Shown here: positions 51,988 to 63,303 of the stretch, piece by piece | Layout: the number at the start of each line of letters is the position of its first letter | Position numbering within the stretch: the stretch's first letter is position 1 | Origin: Trametes villosa | Taxonomy: Eukaryota > Basidiomycota > Agaricomycetes > Polyporales > Polyporaceae | Reading direction: 5' to 3' | Assembly (NCBI GenBank): GCA_002964805.2 | Contig: PUDQ02000079.1 | Location: forward strand, 124,001-188,000 | Length of the DNA: 64,000 bases | The notes under the pieces: model-generated | Databases searched by the model: none | What the model saw: the letters and a program-made list of their open reading frames with translations, nothing else | What the model was told of the DNA's origin: nothing | Position numbers and translations under genes: made by a program

Positions 51988-54447
51988 ATGCCGCAGGTCT
52001 CGCGCTCTCCTAAGAGGAAACGTGTGAGACGCTACTTCTCCGCCTCTGCTGCAACCGGCGCGCGATGGAACCCCAAGCTGCACTCAACGTCAGCCTCAAG
52101 GACGTCCTCTACCGCCCGAAGTCGTCGGCGCGGCTCAGTCGCGTCTAGTGACGGCGAGCCCTTCGATCACTCTCCAACGCATACCCATCAAGAGCTGCAC
52201 TCAGACGACGAGAATACCTTCCGGTTCTCAGACATAGCCAATGCCTTCCCACCCTCCGGACAGCATGCGGACTCTCCCCATGCTCCCCGTCAACCGCTCG
52301 CATATGCCTCCTTACCGCCCACCCCTTTGTCGCCGTCTCCCCCACTCTCGCCAGCACCTCCTCTGTCTGCATCACTGCCCTCGTTCCCCAGTCTGGATAG
52401 TTTCTATGAGCCGCCATTCTCAATATGGGACTACCTGCGGGAGGAACTGCTGGCAACGGACTTCGATTCACACCAAGAGCTCAAGTGGGAGAGGGTCAGC
52501 AACTTCCTCAGTATGCCTATAGCGATGGAGAAGGTGAGTACACTTCTTCGAGACTACTTGTATTCTGACCAATTGCCCGCCACCAAGATATTCTTCTTCG
52601 GCTTCATTGTCTGTCTGGATTCCTTCATGTATACCTTCACTATCCTCCCCATACGATTCGCGCTCGCTTTCTGGCGCCTCGTCATCAACACATTCTCCAT
52701 CAGCTCGCCGCCCCTCCCGCCCTCTCAGAAAGCCGACATCCTTCGAGCAATGCTCCTAGTGGTGTCAATTGTAATACTCGCGCCTCTGACTGACGCCAGC
52801 AAGCTATACCACTTCATCCGAGGACAGGACACCATCAAACTGTATGTGATCTTCAACGCGTTAGAAGTACGCTTCATATACTCTCACCCCAACTGTTGGA
52901 AAACCGCAATCTGACAGACTCCCGACAGATTGCGGATCGTCTCTGCGCCTCCATAGGCCAGGACATCATCGACTGTCTATTCTCCCGATCCACCCTAGAA
53001 GTAATATCGCATAGGAAACGCCCAACATCCCACTCGCTGCGGCCATTCTTCTACTTTCTGCTCGCCGTAGCCTATACTGGTCGGTATCTCGTCCCTAACA
53101 TGTGCTTCGCGCCTAACAATTTGGAGACAGTCGCACATGCGCTAGTCATGATCTACCAGATGATCTCCTTGAACGTCGCAGTCAACTCGTATGACAACGC
53201 GCTCTTGACGCTGCTCGTGTCGAACCAGTTCGTCGAGATCAAAGGAAGCGTCTTCAAGAAGTTCGAGAAGGATAACCTCTTCCAGATCACCTGCGCAGGT
53301 ATGCCACTACGATACGCATGTCTGTCATCACCGTTCTTACCTTGACACGCTGTAGACATCGTGGAACGGTTTACACTCGTGCTAATGCTGGTTGTGGTGG
53401 CCTTCCGGAACCTGATCGAGCTCTCTGGTTCGACGTTCGACCTGAGCGAAGGCTTCACGCTCCCGAAGAGCTTCGGATGGTTCCGTGGCAACAACGTCCT
53501 TTGGACTATCTCCTATGTGGATACCCTTTACTTCCGATCGCCATGTGAGGTTGCTGACACCCAAATAGCCTGTTTTGACCGTCCTAGCATCCGAGACCCT
53601 AGTCGACTGGCTCAAACACGCCTTCATCACCAAATTCAACCACATCCGCCCCTCAGTATACGAACGCTACACCGACGTCCTCTGTCGGGATCTCTCCAGC
53701 GGCAGCGCCGTCAGCCGGCGTGGCGCTCAGAAGGTCCGCATCTCAGCGCTCGCACAAAAAACACGTCTCACATATCCTTACGCAGCACACATACGTGGAC
53801 CAATCGCCCCTAGTCGCTCGGCGGCTCGGCTTCGCGTCCCAGCCTCTCGCGGTGCTCGCCGTTCTCATTGGCTCGCAGTCCGTCGGCCTCTTTATCTCGA
53901 TGCACGCGGACGAGTCGTCCCCGTGGCTCCGGCCGTGGGAGCAGTACACGCCCGACGACTGGATCAACGCTGCGAAGTGGGGCGCGCTCGCGCTTCTTTT
54001 CTGGGCGTGGTCAGTCGCAATCGTTGGCCGAACGTGATGTATTGACGATGCTAACTGCATTGTACCTCTAGCTTTCTGGTGGTCAAGATTATTCTAGGTG
54101 TGCAGCTGTTGACGTATGCGACCCGTCGGCGCGCGGGGATGGAGGCTCGCGAAGAAGCCGACAAGATCAACGACTTCGGTCGCAACCCCATCGGCGAGGG
54201 CAAAGAGGAGCAGGTGCGTTACACTCACCTCGACCCCATGCTTAGCGACTCACGATCTTTGTATCTGTCACAGGCATACAACAAGGAGCTGAAAACCTTG
54301 CTGGATAGCAGACACGATGATGCGGTTCCCGTCGCTGAGATCGGCGAACGAAAGCCCACAGGTGGCGGGGACAAGGGCGGGGACAAACGGAAGAGGCTAC
54401 CCCTAGAAGAGATCACCCGGTTCACGATGGTGAAGCGCATCTGGTGA
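51988..54447 (+). CDS. TAPT1-family (DUF747) multi-pass membrane protein
   Basis: N-terminal 150 residues are Ser/Pro/Arg-rich and disordered. Then the family domain: FSIWDYLREELLATDFDSHQ, KWERVSNFLSMPIAMEKV, FFFGFIVCLDSFMYTFTILP, RFALAFWRLV, ILRAMLLVVSIVILAPLTDA, KLYVIFNALE-IADRLCASIGQDIIDCLFSR, LIMIYQMISLNVAVNSYDN-like, VSNQFVEIKGSVFKKFEKDN, ADIVERFTLVLMLVVVAFRN, TVLASETLVDWLKHAFITKF and HIRPSVYERYTDVLCRDL. Two further hydrophobic segments follow (SQPLAVLAVLIGSQSVGLFI and FLVVKIILGVQLL). The order matches TAPT1/yeast Emp65, ER membrane proteins; Emp65 works with the SUN protein Slp1. An in-frame ATG at 51907 would add 27 residues; I prefer 51988. Stop at 54445-54447. Confidence 0.87.
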
Positions 54448-54897
54448 CGATGTAGTGCTCCGACCCCTTACGACCTTCTATTACACCCTCGATGAGTTCG
54501 AGCATTCACGAACCATCTCGACGTCGCGCTCATAGCAACCCAGCGTGCTTGTTCAGTTATAGTCCCACACCGGGGCTATGTATTGTCTATCGAGAGGGAG
54601 TGAGTGGTAAGGATACAAAATGAGGGATGTAAAACAACAAGGAGAGTGCGCCGCGCGAAGCGGGAGAGGGAGAGTCTTATGTAGTAAACCTAGGGATACA
54701 GCGATATGGACGCACTGCGTCAACGAAACACAATTAGCGTCGCAAGCGACAGGATACAGTATGCGAAGGGGATAAAATGGAGACCGCTAACCAATGAATG
54801 TGTGTGAGACCAAAAACCGAGAAACAAGGAGAGAGCAGGCACGAGCCACGAAACATATCATACACACCGTGGCGCTTCATGCGGAGAGCAACGAAAC
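54448..54897. other. convergent 3' flanks
   Basis: About 450 bp between the TAPT1-family stop (+) and the next stop (-). A-rich on the + strand. No feature seen. Confidence 0.4.
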
Positions 54898-56639
54898 TTA
54901 CATCGCGCCCGCCATCTGCCGACTCTTCTTCGTCACGAGCGGGCGCACGCCATAATCCTTACTCGGCGGCGCGCCGACGCGCCAGTCGACCGGCAGAGGA
55001 TGCGCGCGCTCGGGCTCCGCGAGCGCGATCGTGATCTCCTGCGTGAACGCGTCCGACATGCCGTAGTACTCGACCTCCACCGCGCGCGTGTGCGTCGGCC
55101 TTGGACGGCGCTCCCGCGCAGGCGGCTTCTGCGTCTCCTGCGCGTCGGCGGGGGCGGCGCGACGTTGGGGGTCGCGATGACGCTCAATACATTCCGTCCT
55201 GCGCTCGCGTCCCCGAACGCGCTCAGGCTGCCGCTCCGCATCCCGCGCCGGCCGCACGACCTGCGCCTCATACTCCATCGCACGCAGATGCTCCGGCGCA
55301 ACGTCCACCCTCACCGCCCTCCTCGCCGCGCTCTGCTGCACGCGCAGATCCGCGCGCGCCCGCGCCGCCACGCCCGTCCCCGCTTGCGGCTGCGGCTGCG
55401 GCTGCCAACTCTGCTGGCACGCGCGCACCTCCTCGCGGGAGCGGCGCGGGGTCGGGAGCCGCTGCGGGTTGTGCTCGGGGGAGACGTCGCGCGGGACGTT
55501 GCGAGGGCGCGGCTTCGCGACGTGCACGAGCGGCTGCGGGGTCGCGGGGTACACGGGAACTGGGGGCGGGGGTGGAAGAGGGGAGCGCGCGCGATTCTCG
55601 TGCAACCGGAGGGGGGTTGAACGGACTGGTCGGAGTTCTGGGGGTCCGCGCGCGCGCGAGTGGTGGGGAGGATCGTTCTCGTCGCGGTAGCGCGCCTGGT
55701 AGGGAGCAGGGTGGACGTCGCCCGTGGACGAGATGCGCCGGACGCGGGCGTATGGTTGGTGACTGCTTGGCGGCACCGGGGCGTCGACACGCCCGCGCTC
55801 CGGTCTAGAGAGTTTCTCCACCCCGCTCGGTCCGTGGGGGTCGAAGACATCCCGGGCGCGCGTAGGAGCTCCAGGAGCGGCAGGACGCACGGCAGGATCG
55901 CGCGCAGGGACCGCGCCCGACGCGAAGGCGTTGAAGAACGCAGCGGGCCTCGGGGGAGACTGAATCGCTTGCACAGGCCTCGCCTCCCTCGGTGGCTCCG
56001 GAAGGGGCTTCTCGCGCTGCGCTCTGCTCACATGCGCCGTCCGGTCCCTTTCTCTGCTCCCCGCGACGGGTCCAGGGAACGGCACACTGCCCTGCATATC
56101 CTCTGCGCGCGACCTCCCTGGCTCGCGCCGACTCCTTGACCCAACCGCAGGCGGCGGCGCGACATACTGCGGCGCCAACGCCTTCGGGACGCTCCCCTGC
56201 GCGCCATACGGCAGGTCCTCCTCGCTCGGGCGCTCCGGCCTCCTCGTCCTCGCCCGTGCCCTCGCCCGCTCGCGCGCGTCAGCGTCCGCGCTGCTCTCCG
56301 GGTCGAGCGAGTGCACGGTGGGGAGGAGGGGGTAGTGGATGTCCTCCTTCGAGACGCGCTGGCCGCCCTGGTGCAGGGGGCGCCGGTGTGCGGATCCGGA
56401 GCCGGCGGAGTTGGACGTGCGCGTAGAGTTGCACCAGCCCTTCTTGTCGTACTCGAAGAAGGTGTCGTGCGCGGTGGACTTGGCGGAGGATGTGGGCGCG
56501 ATGGCCGAGCTGCAACGTTCGGGATGTGTGAGTATGGGCTCGAGGATCTTTCAAGAGGAGACTAGAAAGGCAAAGCTCACACAAGCGTGTCCGACAGCTT
56601 GCGGAGCCTCTGGAAGGTCTGGGAAGTGCGTCGTTGCAT
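54898..56639 (-). CDS. disordered Arg/Pro/Ala-rich protein of unknown function
   Basis: Short first exon from 56639 (MQRRTSQTFQRLRKLSDTL), an intron with the donor at about 56577 (GTGAGC), then one long exon to 54898. The joined start of exon 2 reads SAIAPTSSAKSTAHDTFFEY, then DKKGWCNSTRTSN and HQGGQRVSKEDIHYPLLPTV, which is more protein-like than the rest. The remaining 450 residues are low-complexity (Arg, Pro, Ala, Glu) and end DYGVRPLVTKKSRQMAGAM. No domain, signal peptide or membrane segment is seen. The open frame is long even for GC-rich DNA, and the exon 1/exon 2 join is clean, so I accept it as a gene. Its role cannot be stated. Confidence 0.6.
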
Positions 56640-58435
56640 ATTGTCACGAAGCGTATGCAGAGATGATGAAAGAAAGAGCAGCGAAAAAGGGAGAAGAACG
56701 AATGACGGCAGCGAGGCAGCTGAGAGCGCAGGCCGCCTCTGCGGGGCGAGAGAGTGTAGCTTGTGTGTGCGAGCAGTCTCCTCCTTCGCGCGGGCGGGGC
56801 GGGCGGGCGTACTTGTACTCCCCCAGCCGAGCCAAAGCGGCAGGCGCCACTCGCGTGCAAAGCCCGAAACGAACAGGCGGCCACAGCAAGCGTCGCGCAA
56901 ACCCGGCCCAAGGCGGGGAGAATGGCTTCGCGGAGTGGGGCGGGATGGAAGGCGTTCAAAGGGACGCGGTGAAAGCGGGGTATTGTACGAGGGCGCACCT
57001 TGCCACGCACCACGAACCATGCCCTTGCCCTGCGAGGCAAAGCGCGAGTCGCGGTACGCGAGATGCGGAAGGCAGGTACGCGTGGCTGTTTGGGTCATTT
57101 CCGGTGGTGACAAAGTTCTTGCAAAGGCTCGGGCATCCCAGCCATGGCCTCCAGTTGTGTAGCTTCGATCTGCGCAGGAACGGTTCTTCACAACTTGCGC
57201 CCGGACTTGGTCCGGGATATGACTGCTTCGCAGGGGCGGTTGTTCAGATTGAAGATAACCTGCGAGAGGTCTGCTAACGTCAAGCAGGGAAGGCTTGTGC
57301 CACTGGATCATTATGCGTAGGCAACGACAAAGGGGGCGCCTACGCAAACCGAGCCGCCAGGGCGGTCGAGAAAACGGCGTTTATAGTCGCAAGCGAGATG
57401 TCCAGTAGGAGTGTTCCGACATGGCGAGCAAAGCACGATCAGCATCCTGGGACGAGTGTTCAGCACTCAGCAGGTAACGATCGTGTACAGGAAGCGATGA
57501 GTACGGCAGAAAGTCCGGGCCAGACCAAAGAGCGGACGACGTACACTGCCTGACGGGAAAAGCATGTTGGCACAGCAGGAGGAAGTGCACGCGCAGCCAG
57601 CGTGCGCAGCCGGCTCGCACGCGGGACAAGCAGGGCGAAGGTGGATGGGCTCAAGAAGCCGAAAGCCACGCGAGGGAGTATCCTAGCTAGGTCATTAGTA
57701 CCGGATTCTTGCAGTGCATCGCGCAGGCGCAGTAGAACTTCTAGTAGAAGGCAGTGGGGGTGAATGTCGGGGAGAGGGCGGAAGAATGTTGAGCGTGGAT
57801 GCCGAGTAAATACGGCGCGCAATACGGACATGCGCCGCAGCGGATGTGAGCGCCGCGGCGGTAGCGGCGGTGCACACTTAGTACGTTCAAGCTTCTAGAC
57901 CGTTGACCGCAGGGAGCGGAAGTAGGTAGAGGTACCATCGCTGGAGTCCTGGTGAAGCCATGACGAACGACGTACGTCGATGTCGATGATGGAGACTCGA
58001 GAGAAGAGTGGGAGTCGGCTGACCGGGGACGGCACATCAATTTCTGGAGTCGACGAGCGCGAGCAGGCGCGAGCCGGGACTCGCTCGCGGGACAAGAGGC
58101 TCGGTCGAGAACTCGTGCGGGGCGGTGCCGGGGTCGGTGCGAGAGGTCGCTCCGCACGGCGGGTGTTCCTGTGAGGTCAGGAGCCCTTTATGGGCGCCTA
58201 GTGGATATATGACGCAAATGGAAATCAGTCGCTGGGGCTGACGTCACTCCAGCCACCCTCATAAATTCCGCTCTGATCTCTCCTGGCCCTCCACACTCGA
58301 CTCCCCTCGTGCCACGATCCCCCCGCCTTGTACGTCCCTATCTCACTACACACAGGTCAGGGCGCGGAGCTGACGGCGTTGTTGAATAGCCTCAAACCCT
58401 CAACTCACGACCCTTTCACGACCCATCCATCCGCA
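56640..58435. other. long divergent intergenic region
   Basis: About 1.8 kb between the start of the disordered-protein gene (-) and the start of the SUR7/PalI-like gene (+). Overlapping open frames exist on both strands at 56577-57347 and 57460-57880, but they show no domain, no consistent splicing and no protein-like composition. The 100 bases before 58435 are C/T-rich and look like the 5' UTR of the downstream gene. Confidence 0.4.
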
Positions 58436-59181
58436 ATGGCCGCCGGAGCTGCTGTACCAGGACTCTTCTTCGCCTTCGCCGCGACGGTCCTCCTTGTCTT
58501 CGTACGTCGTTCTTGGTACACGAGAACCCGCTCGTATTCTTACATCCTTTCACCAGGCCTCCGTCTCGTCACCAACATGGGAACGCATCTCCTACCTCAA
58601 TGCGCCCACAGGCGGCACCACAACACACTTCGGAGTCTTCGGCTACACGGGATCGAAAGCCCACATCGGCTGGTTCTTCCCTGGCGCGCTAGGGTATGTC
58701 GCTCCTTCTCCGTCCTGCATGCCCATATCCTAACACCAACACCTACAGTGACAGCCGGATTAACGACCACCTCTTCCACAACCTGACCTCCGTCCTCATC
58801 CTCATCCCGATCGGTATGTCGCTCTTGCCTTGTCTCATACCCCCTGATACTAACTATCCACTTACAGGCGCCGGCCTCTCCGGGCTCGCCGTCCTCTTCG
58901 GGCTCTGCGGCGCCGCGTACCACCGCGCAGGCACCGTCTTCATGACGCTCCTCTCCGCGCTCGCCTTCCTCGTCACGCTCGTCGCCTGGGTGATCGAGAT
59001 GGTCCTCTTCGGCGTCGCGCGCCACCACATGCGCGACCGCGGCATCGACGCGACCTGGGGCAACGCCAACTGGCTCGTCCTCGGCGCCCTCGTCGCGCTC
59101 TTCCTCGCCTTCTTCGCCAGCCTCTGTGGCTCCTTTGGCCGCTACTCCTACGGCCGCCGCCGGGCTGCCGCCGCGTACTAA
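58436..59181 (+). CDS. SUR7/PalI (Rim9)-like four-pass membrane protein
   Basis: First transmembrane helix AAVPGLFFAFAATVLLVF in exon 1. Then ASVSSPTWERISYLNAPTGG, HFGVFGYTGSKAHIGWFFPG and DSRINDHLFHNLTSVLILIP form the extracellular loop typical of the SUR7/PalI family. Three further helices follow in the last exon (AGLSGLAVLFGLCGAAYH, TVFMTLLSALAFLVTLVAWV and WLVLGALVALFLAFFASLCG). The tail is short and basic (YSYGRRRAAAAY). Three introns near 58500, 58695 and 58815. Family members act in plasma-membrane organisation (eisosomes) or ambient pH sensing. The long cytosolic tail of ascomycete PalI is absent, so a pH role is uncertain. Confidence 0.78.
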
Positions 59182-60015
59182 GCGCGTCGCTGCTCGAGGA
59201 GTTTGCGCGTACCCATTTCCCAGTTGCGTTTCCGTTGGGCGTGGAGCAAAAACCGCGATTGATACCACCTACCCCCCTTCGCCCTTCGATTCACCACGAA
59301 CACTTGCTCGTTCATGACTGTGACGCCTACCACCTTGCCCCTACCCCTACCCCTGCTACGATATTGTATCAATATTAACTGCGTCACTCCCTTCCCCGTC
59401 GCGGATATTTCCCGACCCGTTATGCCACTGTATCATCCCCTGTAACGATAGACCGCTTCTAATCAATGGAGACAGTCATCCATACACGCATCTATTCCGT
59501 CTGAAAGTTGTGCACACGGTTGCTTGGTTCGCATTAATGGTGCAGCGACAATGGTTACGCGAAATACTGTAGCTATACGACCAATCCGGCGGGGGGTTTG
59601 GGCTGTGACCGGGCAGGCGGAAGCGGCGGGGCCGCCCAAAGCGGCGCGACCGGCGGCAGTCTGTGACCGGCCGGTACAAACAGCGGCGCGGTGGCCCCGC
59701 AGGGCCGCTCCGGCGCCAAATTTGGGCTGTGACCGGGCCTTGGCCAGCCCCAAAGCGGCGGGGACCGCTGTGACGCGCGACACCGACCCCGATCCGGTGC
59801 GGCGGGGGTCCGTGTGACCTGTGACCCGCCGGATTGGTCGTATAGGTACAGTAAGCTGCATCGACGTCGGAAGCGGCGCGTATGTGAAGGGCATATAGGG
59901 GATAAAACATGCGCATAGGTATGTGGGAGAGAGCTAAGAAGCCACTTATCTTCGAATCGTACGCACGATACAGGCTGTTGACCTTCTTCTACTCTTGATC
60001 CTAACCACCGCCGCA
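59182..60015. other. intergenic region with an inverted-repeat element
   Basis: Contains the 3' flank of the SUR7/PalI-like gene, the inverted-repeat element at 59574-59844, and the promoter of the hydroxyproline dehydratase gene. No gene is seen. Confidence 0.5.
59574..59844. mobile_element. short GC-rich MITE-like element
   Basis: Left end TATACGACCAATCCGGCGGG and right end CCCGCCGGATTGGTCGTATA are perfect inverted repeats of about 20 bp. They include TA (or TATA) at both borders, compatible with a TA target duplication of the Tc1/mariner type. The interior is over 70 percent GC by eye. The unit TTTGGGCTGTGACCGGGC occurs twice (59598 and 59721), with further CTGTGACC copies at about 59661 and 59829. 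No coding capacity. It lies about 170 bp upstream of the hydroxyproline dehydratase start, so it may influence that promoter. Confidence 0.75.
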
Positions 60016-61361
60016 ATGGACGTCTTCACGCAGATCTCCTCTGGCGCCTACAGTGTCGATGGCACCACTGTCATTAAGACCGTAGAAATGCATACGGGGG
60101 GAGAGGTGAGCCTTGTAGGGATTCAGTTAAGCCCTGACATGGGATTGAAAACGGGACCCTAAGCCGACCAGGATCATCGTCAGCGGCTACCCAGCTCTCG
60201 AAGGAGAGACCCTGCTGGAGAAGCGTAGCTACGCTCGAGAGAAGCTCGACGAGATCCGGAAGACGTACGCCCTCCCGCAAACCCCCAGGTTCAGTACTTG
60301 GGGCTTAATGGCGTTATTGAACAGATTGATGCGCGAGCCGCGAGGCCACAAGGAGATGTACGGCGCCATCATCGTGCCCGAGACCGAGAAGACCAGGAGC
60401 GGGGAGGCCGACGTCGGAGTGCTCTTCTGTCATAACGGTACGTTTACACACGAGGAGACCAGCGCGTGCCTTCGTTGACTAGCGTGCGCAAGAGGGGTAC
60501 TCGACGATGTGTGGACATGCCACGATCGCGCTCGGGCGGTTCTTGGTCGACACTGAGGATGAGAGCGTCTTCCCGAAGCGCAGACAGGTGCTGTTCGACG
60601 AAGACGGAGGAGAGTGTCGACTTCGCTTGCACGCCCCGTGTGGAGTCGTGGACGTGACCGTGCCGAGCATCCGCGAAGGAGACAAAGTCCGGTCAGATCC
60701 CGAGCGCGACGTGCAGTTCGTGAGCGTGCAGAGCTTCGCCGCGGCGGTCGACCTAGTAGTAGACGTGCCCGAAGACCAGCAGTGGCCAGAGCTGCGCGCG
60801 ACAGGAAAAAGCACAGTCAAGGTCGACGTCGCCTACGGCGGTACCTTCTACGCGATCGTACAAGAGCGCGAGCTCGGGTTCGCGCGCATCCGGGATGGCG
60901 TCGACCTCAAGCGTCTCGACGCGGCGACGGCCACCCTGAAGCGTCTCGTGAGCGCGCGGAAGGACGTGTTCCGCGGACACGGGCTCGCGCGCGACCTGGA
61001 GTATCTCTATGGAGTGATCGTCGTCGATGATGGCGAGGGCTCGGTCGGGCTGGGCGGCACGGCGGACGGACGGGTGGGCGCGTGCTTCTTCGCCGACCAG
61101 CAGCTGGACCGGTCCCCCACGGGGTCCGGCGTCTCCGCGCGCGTCGCGCTCGCAGTCGCGAAGGGCCTGCTGCGCGAGGGCGGGGGCGAGCGCGTCCGCT
61201 TCGACTCGCTGCTCTCCGCGGGGGCAGTTGATGGTGCGGGGGCGTTCGTCGGGAGCGCGCTGCCGGGCGGTCGGGTGCTGGTGCAGGGCAGGGCGTTCTA
61301 CACGGGCGCCTGCGCGTTTGCGGTGGAGGACGCGTTTTCACGCGGCGGCTTCGTACTCTGA
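60016..61361 (+). CDS. trans-3-hydroxy-L-proline dehydratase (proline racemase family)
   Basis: Proline racemase-fold enzyme. Four exons: MDVFTQISSGAYSVDG to VEMHTGGE; PTRIIVSGYPALEGETLLEK; RLMREPRGHKEMYGAIIVPE; and a long last exon from about 60483. The first catalytic position keeps Cys (STMCGHATIALGRF), but the second, which is Cys in true racemases (SPCGTG), is Thr here (DRSPTGSGVSARVALAVAKG). This Cys/Thr pair is the mark of the trans-3-hydroxy-L-proline dehydratases, which make delta1-pyrroline-2-carboxylate. The substrate could come from collagen-like or antibiotic peptides. No signal peptide, so probably cytosolic. The start at 60016 fits the conserved MHTGGEPTR segment. Confidence 0.88.
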
Positions 61362-61516
61362 CGTAGCGCGTACACTACCGATGATGTCATCCGGGCCCGC
61401 CCCGCTACATAAACCCCGCCCGAGACAGGCCCAGCCCGTATCCCAACGTCGCCATCCCAGCTCTCCATTCCGCCTCCTCACCCGCCCACATCGCCCACCA
61501 GCCCCGCACTACCGCC

Positions 61517-62509
61517 ATGTCGTACGCATCCGTTGCTGCTCAGAACGCGCCGCCCGCCTCTCAACAGGTAACCCGCCCACAGACATCCTCCTCCCTGGGC
61601 CGGGCCTAACCTCCTCACCCAGCCCCACCCGGACCCCGCGCTGCTCACCACCGAGCCCCCCAGCGCGGACAACATCGCCGAGGACGCGGCGAAGGTCAAC
61701 ATCGTCGCGCCCGACTTTAAGCAGCACCCCGCGACCACCACCTCCATCCAGGACATCCCGAGCGACCTCCCCACCCCGGGCGCGCCTGCACCCTCGGGCC
61801 CGGGCAAGAGCAAGGCCCGCCGCTACCTGGACGAGGCGGAGCAGGAGGGCTTCTACCTGTGGAACGTCGCGAAGTACTACCTTCTCCGACCCTCGGTCGC
61901 GGGCGGTCTCCTGGGTCTCCGTGCGTACCTACCCTCCCGGTCGCGTGTCGTGTGACATGCTCATCCCAATCACAGTGAACCTCGGCCTGATTGGTGGCAC
62001 CGCATACACCTACTACACGAAGCCCCATCTCCGCCGCGACACGCGCGCCATCGCGTCGACTGTCGCCGCCGCCCTTACGCTCTTCAGCGCGGAGGGTTAC
62101 GCTGCTGAGAAGTACGCCGAGACGCCCCGCGGGCAGCGTGAGGCTGAGAAGGCGAAGAAGGAGGGTGCTGCGCTCTACCGCGTTGCGCGCGAGCACATCC
62201 TTCGCCCCGGCGTGCTTGGTGGTCTCGTTGGTGTCTGTGAGTGTCAAAGTACCTCAGTGCACGCGACCTCCTGCTGATCTTGATTGGCCATAGTGAACGC
62301 GGGCATCCTCGGCACTGTTGGCTACTTCTCGTACATCAACTGGGACAGGCCGTCTTGGGACAGGCGGACTGTCTCCGCCGTCACCGTTGGCCTCCTGACT
62401 CTCTGGACGGGCGAGGGGTGAGCATTCCGAATGCACATTAGGTTGAACCTTGTCTCACATCCATGCATCCAGATACGTTGCTGAGCGGTACCGCACGACC
62501 CACCACTAA
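61517..62509 (+). CDS. OM14-like mitochondrial outer-membrane protein with an internal duplication
   Basis: Four exons: 61517-61567 (MSYASVAAQNAPPASQQ), one from 61623, one from about 61977, and short last ones ending at 62509. The N-terminal half is hydrophilic and Pro/Ala-rich. The C-terminal half is two tandem modules of about 70 residues. Module 1: LLRPSVAGGLLGLVNLGLIG, ending LFSAEGYAAEKY. Module 2: ILRPGVLGGLVGVVNAGILG, ending LWTGEGYVAERY. Each has two hydrophobic helices and an EGYxAE(K/R)Y end. This fits the OM14 C-terminal family, multi-pass proteins of the fungal mitochondrial outer membrane proposed as a ribosome receptor in yeast. Assignment is from memory of the family, hence moderate. 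Confidence 0.65.
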
Positions 62510-62863
62510 ATGCTTTCACCCGAAGCGGCGTCACGATGGGCGCGGGACTAGTACTGAATCCGGAGATTACCACAGGACACCGGACGTTTAGTGTATGATC
62601 TGTACCATACTTCCTAGCCTTATTCCTCTTTACGATCTCAATGACGATGGCCATGGGCCTAATCCATCAACATTTGTCAAGTGCGGCAATTGCTATCCAC
62701 GCTCTACCAAGCATTCGCCTATGTACCCGGAGGCTAGGAAGCTCGAGATGGGTGACCGTGAAGGAGTCCTTTGCGAGCCCGACATCCCGTCAGTTGAGGT
62801 ACGGGCGTCCATATCATTCTGAGCACAGCGCAATATCATCTAGCATTGACACCCTACCTCTAA
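62510..62863. other. intergenic region upstream of the tRNA gene
   Basis: No gene seen. It contains the 3' flank of the OM14-like gene. Confidence 0.4.
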
Positions 62864-62957
62864 GACACTATGGCCGAGTGGTTAAGGCGACAGATTCGAA
62901 TTACATTCGATTATCTGTTCCGGTCTCCGGGCGCAGGTTCAAATCCTGCTGGTGTCG
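62864..62957 (+). tRNA. tRNA-Ser (anticodon CGA) with a 12-nt intron
   Basis: Class II tRNA. Acceptor GACACTA pairs with TGGTGTC (one G-T pair), discriminator G at 62957. D arm GGCCGAGTGGTTAAGGC is typical of Ser/Leu. Anticodon stem ACAGA/TCTGT, loop TT-CGA-A with the anticodon at 62897-62899, which decodes UCG. A 12-nt intron (62901-62912) lies one base after the anticodon, the standard position. Long variable arm, then T arm GCAGG-TTCAAAT-CCTGC. Mature length 82 nt without CCA. A TTTT pol III terminator follows near 62982. Confidence 0.93.
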
Positions 62958-63303
62958 CTATTCACTCCCGAGTGCTCTTTTGCCGGTGAGAGCCACCCAT
63001 TTTGCCCACAGATCCCTGCAGAGCTGTCCTGCTGGAGCTTCGTAAATAAAACAGCACTCATGTTTCTAGAAAGCAGCAGGCTGAACCAGTGTCCAGACCT
63101 GCTGCACTCGGTTGTGCATCCCGCCGGTAGTGCCTCCGCATCGGATTAGACCGAATTCAATCATGTCGTTCTGAATGTCATTAAATTTCTGAAGCTACGC
63201 ATAAAGCATCAACCCTATGGCCCTAAACACTCTATCCACCTGATTAGCCTATGTAGCGCTGCGCATCAACATGTGCCTCCGCACAGCTGCTCTTGAACAC
63301 CGC
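62958..63303. other. intergenic region downstream of the tRNA gene
   Basis: No gene seen. It includes the pol III terminator and the 3' flank of the Kre9/Knh1-like gene. Confidence 0.4.

Noticed and set aside
56339..57277. 312-codon open frame on the plus strand
   Set aside because: It runs opposite the start of the disordered-protein gene and its promoter. Composition resembles no protein and it contains no recognisable motif.
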